Of a stretch of 7,454 nucleotides of DNA, positions 1 to 4,823 are shown piece after piece. Position numbers and translations under genes: made by a program. The stretch spans positions 1-7,454 of the forward strand of contig DEWM01000050.1 in assembly GCA_002363635.1 (NCBI GenBank). The letters are read 5' to 3'. The stretch's first letter is position 1. The number at the start of each line of letters is the position of its first letter. Under the pieces are notes generated by a model. That model was given only the letters and a program-made list of their open reading frames with translations, was not told where the DNA came from and did no database searches. Source of the DNA: Caryophanales bacterium UBA3210. Its GTDB lineage: Bacteria > Bacillota_I > Bacilli_A > RFN20 > CAG-449.

Positions 1-1595
1 GGATATCTAACAGGAAGATTAAAAGATGAATAATATCTATAGCCTACAAAAATAGATTCACGGTATTCACTGAAATAATCATTCTTTAAATAATATGGAT
101 AAGAAGGATTATCTTCAAGTTTAAGAGGGAAAGTTTCCGCAAGTCGTCCTGAAGGATTTACTTTATTAAATAAAACATCATAAATAGATGAGCCATTCAT
201 CTCACCAGTTAAATATGAAAGTAAAATAGATTTAACATTATTAACGAAAGGAAGTTCAACAGGAGAACCAACTTGAAGTACAACAATAACATTTCTATTA
301 ATTTCTAAGATTTTATTTAATAAAGATAATTGATTACGAGGAATTAACATATCATCTCTATCAAAGCCTTCTGATTCTTTATAAGGAGGTAGTCCCATAA
401 AGAAAACAACTTTATCTTTATTAGTTAAAGCTTTTATAGCAGTTTCTTCTAAGAAATCATCTTCTTTTTCGTTTAATAATGAATAGCCTTCTGCATAAGT
501 AAAATCAATAATGTTTTCTTTCATGATTTGTAAGAAGGTATCATTGTAAGAAGGTATGACATTAGAAGAACCTCCACCTTGATAACGAGGCTTATCCGCA
601 AAAGCTCCAATTAAAGCAATCTTATCATCTTCTTTTAATGGTAATAAGCCTTCATTTTTAAGTAATACCATTGATTCAGAAGCAATTTTTCTAGAAGTAA
701 TAAAGCTTTCTTCCTTATCAAAAGTATTCACTTTTTCTTTTGCATATTTTTCATGAATTTCTAAATATCTATTTAAGAATTCATCTAATTTATAAACTTC
801 TTCAGGATGAGAAGATAAATATTCTTTTACTAGAACATCATTACCGATAGCAGTACCTGGCATTTCTACATCTAACCCTGCTTTAAAAGATTCAACAGGA
901 TCAAAGACAGCTCCCCAGTCAGAAATAGTTAATCCTTTAAATCCCCATTTCTTTCTTAAGATATTAGTAATTAATTCTTCGTTTTCACAAGTATGAATTC
1001 CATTTAATTTATTATATGAAACCATAATTGTTGAAGGAGAAGCTTTCTTAACACATCTTTCAAAACCTTTTAAATAAATTTCGTGTAATGCTCTTTCATC
1101 AACAATAGAATCATTAACAAGTCGATATGATTCTTGAGAATTCGCGGCAAAATGTTTTAAAGAAGTTCCTACCCCTTCTTCTTGAACCCCATTAATATAA
1201 GAAATACCAAGTTCAGATGCTAAAAAAGGATCTTCACTAAAATATTCAAAATTTCTACCACATAAAGGTGAACGCTTAATATTAATACCTGGGCCAAGTA
1301 CTATGTCAACTTTCTTTCTAATAGCTTCTTTTGCAATCATCTTTCCTTCAAGCTTTAATAAATCTCTATCAAAAGAACATGCAGTTAAACACGCATTAGG
1401 AAAAGAAGTCGCAGGTAAAGTATCACCTTCAATTTCAGTAATAGGAGAAATACGTCTAATACCATTAGGTCCATCAGTTAAAGTAATTAAAGGATAATCG
1501 TTAATCTTTTTAAATTGCCAATAACGATTACCTAAATAATATGTGCACTTTTCTTCAAGTGTCATCTTACTAATTATATCTTCATATTTCTTCAT
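1..1595 (-). CDS. GH3 family beta-glucosidase-type glycoside hydrolase, C-terminus cut by window edge
   Basis: This is a retaining glycoside hydrolase of family 3, probably releasing glucose or a related sugar from the non-reducing end of beta-linked oligosaccharides. The 531 visible residues are open to the window edge. They cover the TIM-barrel domain and most of the alpha/beta sandwich; the last roughly 200 residues, including any fibronectin-III-like domain, are missing. Visible motifs are TDGPNGIRR (Asp41, -1 subsite), GRNFEYFSEDP (Arg114), KHFAANSQE (Lys147, His148) and GLTISDWGAV, whose Asp226 is the expected nucleophile. ESEGFDR carries Glu407/Glu409, one of which should be the acid/base. 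There is no signal peptide, so it is likely cytoplasmic and acts on imported sugars. ATG at 1595 is preferred because a G-rich GGGTGGG precedes it; an in-frame ATG at 1610 adds five residues. Substrate specificity (glucoside, xyloside or other) cannot be settled from sequence. Confidence 0.95.
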   Translation of the reverse strand, partial: MKKYEDIISKMTLEEKCTYYLGNRYWQFKKINDYPLITLTDGPNGIRRISPITEIEGDTLPATSFPNACLTACSFDRDLLKLEGKMIAKEAIRKKVDIVLGPGINIKRSPLCGRNFEYFSEDPFLASELGISYINGVQEEGVGTSLKHFAANSQESYRLVNDSIVDERALHEIYLKGFERCVKKASPSTIMVSYNKLNGIHTCENEELITNILRKKWGFKGLTISDWGAVFDPVESFKAGLDVEMPGTAIGNDVLVKEYLSSHPEEVYKLDEFLNRYLEIHEKYAKEKVNTFDKEESFITSRKIASESMVLLKNEGLLPLKEDDKIALIGAFADKPRYQGGGSSNVIPSYNDTFLQIMKENIIDFTYAEGYSLLNEKEDDFLEETAIKALTNKDKVVFFMGLPPYKESEGFDRDDMLIPRNQLSLLNKILEINRNVIVVLQVGSPVELPFVNNVKSILLSYLTGEMNGSSIYDVLFNKVNPSGRLAETFPLKLEDNPSYPYYLKNDYFSEYRESIFVGYRYYSSFNLPVRY

Positions 1596-1612
1596 ATTAA
1601 GCCCACCCATAT

Positions 1613-1628
1613 TAATTCAATTATACCA
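1613..1628 (-). promoter_or_regulatory. Extended -10 promoter of the GH3 gene
   Basis: The minus strand reads TGGTATAAT (1628-1620), a perfect extended -10 element (TGnTATAAT). No good -35 box is found 16-18 bp upstream, which is typical of extended -10 promoters. Transcription should start near 1613. That leaves about 3 bases before the ATG at 1610, or about 18 bases before the ATG at 1595. It sits just after the ribU terminator, so the GH3 gene is probably an independent unit. Confidence 0.7.
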
Positions 1629-1650
1629 ATTTTTAATCATTAATAAAGGT

Positions 1651-1682
1651 CGCAAAAGAAAAACCTAATCATAAGATTAGGC
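1651..1682 (-). terminator. Rho-independent terminator of ribU
   Basis: On the minus strand, GATTAGG and CCTAATC arms (plus strand 1664-1670 and 1675-1681) form a 7-bp stem around a 4-base loop. The stem is followed by TTTTTCTTTT (1663-1654). It begins about nine bases after the ribU stop codon and separates ribU from the GH3 promoter. Confidence 0.85.
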
Positions 1683-1690
1683 TTTTAAAA

Positions 1691-2458
1691 TTAATCATTA
1701 TTTTCTTTGTCTTCGTAATAATCTAAATCATCTTCATTATCGCCGACTTTAATTAAATCACCAATGAAGTATTTTCTCATTAAAGGTGAACGTCTAGCAA
1801 AGACGAAAATTAATCTATTAAAGACAATTTCATAAACTAAGCAAACTAATACACCTTTCATTAAATTAAAAGGTAAATAGATTGAAGAAATAGTTCCAAT
1901 ATAAATCCAACCATTAACCTTACTTGCATCTGATTTAGTCATATAACCTACAACACTTTGAATAGCACCTTCATCAAAACAAGTTGAAAAATGAGGATTG
2001 CTACCATATACAGTTAAATATGACGGTGTAATAAATAATGCATTTAATAAAGTTAATACTATTGCAAGTAATAATGTAATAAAGACGTAACTAACAATTC
2101 TCCATTTTAATCCTTTATTAAACCATCTAAAGATTCTGCTAGTTAAGAATAAGCCAAGAATAAAGATACAAGAAGCAAAAATTGCAGTTAAGTTTCCTAT
2201 ACCAAGTCCTACTAAACCATGTACTAAAATGTCTAATAAAGTTTTAATCAGTGCAATAATAATTCCTCCTGGTAAACCATATAAAGCAAAGCCAATTAAT
2301 GTAGTAAGTTCACTAACTTCAATTTTAAGCCATGGTGCCCCAGGATAAGGGAACTGGGCAAATGACATAAGGACAAACCCAATTGCACTTAACATGGATA
2401 ATACGACCATTCGAGAGATAATTTCTCCCGGTCTTCTAAATTTTTTTGCTGAATTCAT
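1691..2458 (-). CDS. ribU: RibU, riboflavin-specific S component of an ECF transporter
   Basis: This membrane protein binds riboflavin and delivers it with the shared ECF module (EcfA, EcfA', EcfT), which is not encoded in this window. About six membrane helices are visible, roughly at residues 15-35, 48-62, 63-81, 84-107, 119-142 and 184-218. Family-like stretches are FPYPGAPWLKIEVSEL (residues 36-51), the following glycine-rich segment, and YLPFNLMKG (194-202). The assignment is greatly strengthened by the FMN riboswitch directly upstream. At 255 residues it is longer than the usual 180-210 of the family. The extra length is a polar loop (about 150-183) and an acidic C-terminal tail rich in Asp, Glu and Asn (238-255). 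The start at 2458 is the only sensible ATG, yet the GGAAGGAG ribosome binding site (2480-2473) lies 14 bases away, unusually far, and the ATG is inside an inverted repeat. Confidence 0.93.
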   Translation of the reverse strand: MNSAKKFRRPGEIISRMVVLSMLSAIGFVLMSFAQFPYPGAPWLKIEVSELTTLIGFALYGLPGGIIIALIKTLLDILVHGLVGLGIGNLTAIFASCIFILGLFLTSRIFRWFNKGLKWRIVSYVFITLLLAIVLTLLNALFITPSYLTVYGSNPHFSTCFDEGAIQSVVGYMTKSDASKVNGWIYIGTISSIYLPFNLMKGVLVCLVYEIVFNRLIFVFARRSPLMRKYFIGDLIKVGDNEDDLDYYEDKENND

Positions 2459-2493
2459 AAATAATAAAAAAACTCCTTCCTTTATGAATTCAG
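2449..2493 (-). repeat. 13-bp perfect inverted repeat enclosing the ribU start codon
   Basis: Plus-strand 2449-2461 (CTGAATTCATAAA) and 2481-2493 (TTTATGAATTCAG) are exact reverse complements separated by 19 bases. In the ribU mRNA this would be a 13-bp stem whose 3' arm contains the AUG (2458-2456) and whose loop holds the GGAAGGAG Shine-Dalgarno and the U7 run. Such a hairpin could hide the start codon. Its 5' arm is also the loop of the overlapping terminator-like hairpin, so the two folds compete. Confidence 0.8.
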
Positions 2494-2500
2494 GGAGAAG
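2466..2500 (-). terminator. Riboswitch expression platform: terminator-like hairpin that also captures the ribU Shine-Dalgarno
   Basis: In the minus-strand RNA, CUUCUCCC (2500-2493) can pair with GGAAGGAG (2480-2473). The stem has 8 positions including one G-U and one A-C mismatch, with a 12-base loop, and is followed directly by U7 (2472-2466). This is the geometry of an intrinsic terminator. The 3' arm is at the same time the only Shine-Dalgarno of ribU, so the hairpin could stop transcription, block ribosome binding, or both when FMN is bound. The mismatch makes the terminator moderate in strength. Confidence 0.6.
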
Positions 2501-2529
2501 ATGAAAATATCTTAAATAAATAAAAAATA

Positions 2530-2644
2530 TTGCTCTTCTTTCATCCAGCCTTTACTGTCGCCACCTGAATTGCACAGGTTCATGCTCTTATGAGCTCGAG
2601 GGGTATACCTCCGGGAATGAATTTCACATAACCCTGAAGAACAA
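2530..2644 (-). promoter_or_regulatory. FMN riboswitch (RFN element) controlling ribU
   Basis: The minus-strand leader matches the FMN aptamer along its length. P1 is UUGUUCUUC (2644-2636) with GAAGAGCAA (2538-2530), 9 bp with one G-U. Conserved segments follow in order: UCUUCAGGG, GUGAAAUUC, CGGAGGUA, CCCUCGAGC, a GCUC-AUAA-GAGC stem, GAACCUG-UGCAAUU-CAGGU (P5), GCGACAGU and GGCUGGAUG. FMN binding to this aptamer class normally lowers expression of riboflavin synthesis or uptake genes. Here the downstream gene is a riboflavin transporter, so ribU should be shut off when FMN is plentiful. The aptamer ends about 70 bases before the start codon, leaving room for the expression platform. Confidence 0.96.
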
Positions 2645-2656
2645 GTTTCCTTGTCC
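2639..2656 (-). promoter_or_regulatory. 5' terminal GNRA hairpin overlapping riboswitch P1
   Basis: The RNA GGACAAG-GAAA-CUUGUUC forms a 7-bp hairpin (one G-U) closed by a GAAA tetraloop. It starts within a base or two of the predicted transcription start. Its 3' arm shares six bases (2639-2644) with the 5' strand of aptamer stem P1, so this hairpin and full-length P1 exclude each other. It could stabilise the mRNA 5' end or tune folding of the aptamer. The fold is predicted by eye only. Confidence 0.5.
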
Positions 2657-2692
2657 GATTTCTATATTAGTACGATATAAATAAAATAGCAA
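2657..2692 (-). promoter_or_regulatory. Promoter of the riboswitch-ribU transcript
   Basis: On the minus strand TTGCTA (2692-2687) and TAATAT (2669-2664) are separated by exactly 17 bases. Each matches its sigma-A consensus at four of six positions. The expected start of transcription is near 2657, just ahead of the 5' hairpin and the aptamer. No terminator separates this promoter from the small membrane gene ending at 2715, so some readthrough from upstream is possible. Confidence 0.55.
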
Positions 2693-2714
2693 TATATAAG
2701 ATTACTTTTAATTA

Positions 2715-3026
2715 CTAATTCCAGTAATTTACACGGTAAATTTGAACCCCAATAAAGAATCCAAAAATTAATACTGCTGTTACCCAATAAATAATAGCAA
2801 ATGTTGTCTTCTTTCTAATAAAAGATAAAACACCAATTAAAGCAAGTAATAAGGATATTGCAGGTAAAAAGAAATTAAATCCTTCTGACCATAAATCTAG
2901 GATTTTTGCAAATCCTAAAAAGACAATAAATAAAACTACAGCAAAAATTACTGCAACAACACTTTTCTCAATTAAGGCTCTCTTATCAGAAGATACAGGT
3001 TTCATTTGAATGTTTTCTTTTTTCAT
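2715..3026 (-). CDS. Small three-helix membrane protein, function unknown
   Basis: I do not recognise a family for this 103-residue protein. It has a short charged N-terminus (residues 1-21), then three hydrophobic helices at about 22-42, 51-70 and 75-97, with an RKK cluster (71-73) between helices 2 and 3. By the positive-inside rule the N-terminus and the RKK loop face the cytoplasm and the C-terminus (RVNYWN) faces out. No signal peptide, cysteine pair or catalytic motif is visible. The ATG at 3026 has no Shine-Dalgarno sequence upstream. Instead a promoter lies so close that transcription should begin at the ATG. It stands alone between the aminopeptidase terminator and the ribU leader, and no terminator follows it. 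Confidence 0.82.
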   Translation of the reverse strand: MKKENIQMKPVSSDKRALIEKSVVAVIFAVVLFIVFLGFAKILDLWSEGFNFFLPAISLLLALIGVLSFIRKKTTFAIIYWVTAVLIFGFFIGVQIYRVNYWN

Positions 3027-3060
3027 ATTGTAATTATAACATTTATTAGTTTTTTGACAA
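3026..3060 (-). promoter_or_regulatory. Extended -10 promoter giving a probably leaderless mRNA
   Basis: The minus strand carries TTGTCA (3060-3055), a 16-base spacer, and TATAAT (3038-3033) preceded by TGT, making the extended element TGTTATAAT. Six bases after the -10 the sequence reaches the A of the ATG at 3026, the usual distance for a transcription start. There is no ribosome binding site between the -10 and the ATG. Together these suggest leaderless translation of the 103-residue membrane protein. Confidence 0.75.
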
Positions 3061-3068
3061 TAAAATCA

Positions 3069-3106
3069 CAAAAAAGGCTGTTAAGATTTTATATTTTCTT
3101 AACAGC
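3069..3106 (-). terminator. Rho-independent terminator of the M18 aminopeptidase gene
   Basis: Arms GCTGTTAAGA (3077-3086) and TCTTAACAGC (3097-3106) pair perfectly over 10 bp around a 10-base AT loop. On the minus strand the stem is followed by C and a T6 run. It lies about ten bases past the stop codon at 3117. Its tail comes right up to the -35 box of the next gene. Confidence 0.92.
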
Positions 3107-3116
3107 ACATTAATTT

Positions 3117-4490
3117 TTATTTCAACATTAAGAAGACTTTATATGCTCTATATGCTTCGTAGATGTCAGCCTTTGAAGTAATTTCCATTGGTGAATGCAT
3201 TGAGAAGACTGGAACACCAGCATCAATGACGTTCATGTTGTAATTACCTAAGATGTAAGCGATAGTTCCTCCACCACCTTGGTCAACTCTACCAAGTTCA
3301 GCAGTTTGGAAGTTAATGTTATTTTCATCCATTGCATTTCTAATTTCTGCGAAGAATTCTGGGTTAGCATCGTTGCAACCTGATTTACCTCTAGCACCTG
3401 TGTATTTGTTAAATGTAATACCGTGTGAGAAATATGAAGAGTTCTTTGCTTCGTTAACTTCTGGATATAAAGGATCAAAGCCTGCAGAAACATCAGATGA
3501 TAACATCTTTGTATTTTCCATAGCTTTTCTTGCATCTAAGAATGAGCACTTACCTGCTGTTTTTTCAACAAGTTCAGCGACAACATTTTCAAAGAAATTA
3601 GATTGAGCACCTGTTGCGCCAATTGAACCAACTTCTTCTTTATCAACTAAGATAGCACATGATGTGAATTCTGGTTGTTTATCTAAATCGACAACTGCCA
3701 TTAATGAAGTATATGCACATACTCTATCGTCTTGGCCATATCCTGCGACCATTGATCTATCAAGACCATAATCTCTAGCAGGTCCTGCTGGAACAATTTC
3801 AAGTTCTGCAGATAAGAAATCTTCTTCTTCAACACCATATGTTTCTTTGAAGAAAGCTAAGATAGTTTCTTTAACTGAATCTTTGCCATCTTTTTCAGTT
3901 GGAATTGATCCAAGTGATAAATCTAATTTTTCGCCTTCAATAACAGAAGCAGCTGTTTTGCTCATTTGGTTTGCAGATAAGTGAATTAATAAATCTGTAA
4001 TACCTAAGACTGGATCTAATGGATTTTCACCAACATGAACTTCAACTGATGTACCATCTTTCTTGATAATTACACCATGTAAAGCAAGTGGGATAGTAAC
4101 ATATTGATATTTCTTAATACCACCATAGTAGTGTGTATCAAAATATGCTTGTTCTGTTGATTCGTATAATGGATTTTGTTTGACATCAATACGTGGTGAA
4201 TCGATGTGAGCGCCTAAAACTCTTAAACCATCAACTACTGGGCGAGTACCGACAATGAATGCTGCTACGTTTTTGTTTTTGTTTGTAACATAAACTTTGT
4301 CGCCTGCCTTAAGTGTTTTAACATCTTTTAATGCTTTAAAACCTTTTGCTTCTAAAATTTTAACTGCTTCTCTAACTGCAAGTCTTTCTGTTTTAGCTTC
4401 AGATAAGAATGCTTTGTAGCCTTCTGAGAAGTCCATGACGATTTTTTTATCTTCGTCTGTATATTTCTTCCATGCGTTTTTATTGTACAT
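3117..4490 (-). CDS. M18 family metallo-aminopeptidase (aspartyl aminopeptidase-like)
   Basis: This cytoplasmic two-metal exopeptidase should remove N-terminal residues from peptides. Members of M18 often prefer acidic residues, but specificity is not readable here. The 457 residues are full length for the bacterial clade. Metal and catalytic motifs are GAHIDSPR (His95, Asp97), GYGQDDR (Asp254/Asp255), VDKEEVGS (Glu285 as general base, Glu286 as ligand), SSDVSAGFDP (Asp333) and MHSPMEI (His432). The segment after Asp333 reads SAG where eukaryotic DNPEP-type enzymes have a His-Ala pair; this resembles a bacterial subgroup and is not a broken site, as all five metal ligands are present. A GGAG Shine-Dalgarno (AAAGGAGAA) stands about 7 bases before the ATG. 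The gene has its own promoter and terminator, so it is transcribed alone. Confidence 0.95.
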   Translation of the reverse strand: MYNKNAWKKYTDEDKKIVMDFSEGYKAFLSEAKTERLAVREAVKILEAKGFKALKDVKTLKAGDKVYVTNKNKNVAAFIVGTRPVVDGLRVLGAHIDSPRIDVKQNPLYESTEQAYFDTHYYGGIKKYQYVTIPLALHGVIIKKDGTSVEVHVGENPLDPVLGITDLLIHLSANQMSKTAASVIEGEKLDLSLGSIPTEKDGKDSVKETILAFFKETYGVEEEDFLSAELEIVPAGPARDYGLDRSMVAGYGQDDRVCAYTSLMAVVDLDKQPEFTSCAILVDKEEVGSIGATGAQSNFFENVVAELVEKTAGKCSFLDARKAMENTKMLSSDVSAGFDPLYPEVNEAKNSSYFSHGITFNKYTGARGKSGCNDANPEFFAEIRNAMDENNINFQTAELGRVDQGGGGTIAYILGNYNMNVIDAGVPVFSMHSPMEITSKADIYEAYRAYKVFLMLK

Positions 4491-4517
4491 AGATTTCTCC
4501 TTTCAAATATTGAAAAT

Positions 4518-4545
4518 ATTATACACTTTTACTATAGTAAAACAA
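4518..4545 (-). promoter_or_regulatory. Promoter of the M18 aminopeptidase gene
   Basis: The minus strand has a perfect -10 TATAAT (4523-4518) and a weak -35 TTGTTT (4545-4540) at 16-bp spacing. The predicted transcription start is near 4511, giving a leader of about 20 bases that carries the AAAGGAG ribosome binding site. The leader also contains a short inverted repeat, TTTCAA-ATA-TTGAAA (4501-4515). The spacer is filled by a palindrome listed separately. Confidence 0.6.
4527..4542. promoter_or_regulatory. Perfect 16-bp palindrome in the aminopeptidase promoter spacer, possible operator
   Basis: TTTTACTATAGTAAAA is its own reverse complement. It lies between the -35 and -10 boxes and overlaps three bases of the -35, a usual place for a repressor site. 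No regulator is encoded nearby and I do not recognise the motif. AT-rich palindromes can occur by chance, so this is a candidate only. Confidence 0.4.
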
Positions 4546-4559
4546 AGTGATTTTGTTAT

Positions 4560-4586
4560 AAAAAAGGTGGTTTTTGATACCACCTT
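4560..4586 (-). terminator. Rho-independent terminator of the feo operon
   Basis: Arms AAGGTGGT (4564-4571) and ACCACCTT (4579-4586) form a perfect 8-bp stem with a 7-base loop. On the minus strand the stem runs into a T6 tract (4565-4560). It begins five bases after the stop codon of the 69-residue protein and closes the feoA-feoB operon. Confidence 0.92.
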
Positions 4587-4590
4587 AGTT

Positions 4591-4800
4591 TTATATAGCT
4601 GATTTAGATGCTTTAGCTTTTCTCTTCTCATCTCTACGTTTCATTTTATGATATTTTTTTAGGAGAGTTTTCTTAGACATGTGGAGAGAACATCCTTCTA
4701 AATCAATAGGAGTTTTAGTTACTATATGGTAAATAAAATATCCAAGCACGCCTAGTAATAACGCAAATGTTATTACTATCATAATAATTGCCATAACCAT
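4591..4800 (-). CDS. Small single-pass membrane protein downstream of feoB
   Basis: This 69-residue protein has one N-terminal membrane helix (about residues 2-27), a short linker with a single cysteine (GCSLH, Cys37), and a strongly basic tail rich in Lys and Arg (43-67). It starts 23 bases after feoB stops, with its own GGAG (AGAAAGGAGATTAGTT before the ATG), and the operon terminator follows it, so it is co-transcribed with feoAB. By position and architecture it recalls the FeoB-associated Cys-rich membrane proteins of Bacillota, but those usually carry several cysteines and here there is only one. An accessory role in Fe2+ transport, partner to FeoB, is an inference from context. It does not look like the winged-helix FeoC of enterobacteria. 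Confidence 0.8.
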   Translation of the reverse strand: MVMAIIMIVITFALLLGVLGYFIYHIVTKTPIDLEGCSLHMSKKTLLKKYHKMKRRDEKRKAKASKSAI

Positions 4801-4823
4801 AACTAATCTCCTTTCTATAAAAA

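Noticed and set aside
1303..1497. Plus-strand open frame of 64 codons
   Set aside because: It lies antisense inside the GH3 gene, whose motifs are unmistakable, and has no ribosome binding site or family resemblance.
2441..2447. A7 run in ribU codons 4-6, considered as a slippage or frameshift site
   Set aside because: The reading frame is intact and there is no alternative frame product or stimulatory structure; a homopolymer of this size is ordinary in AT-rich DNA.
3320..3500. Loss of the usual His-Ala after the metal-binding Asp333 in the M18 enzyme, considered as an inactive site
   Set aside because: All five metal ligands and the general base are present, and the variant resembles a bacterial subgroup of active-looking M18 enzymes.
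3248..3606. Open frames on both strands overlapping the aminopeptidase gene
   Set aside because: Both are shadows of the M18 coding frame, which carries conserved metal-binding motifs across this stretch.
4501..4515. Inverted repeat TTTCAA-ATA-TTGAAA in the aminopeptidase leader, considered as a CodY-like box
   Set aside because: It does not match the CodY consensus well and such short AT-rich repeats are expected by chance in this composition.
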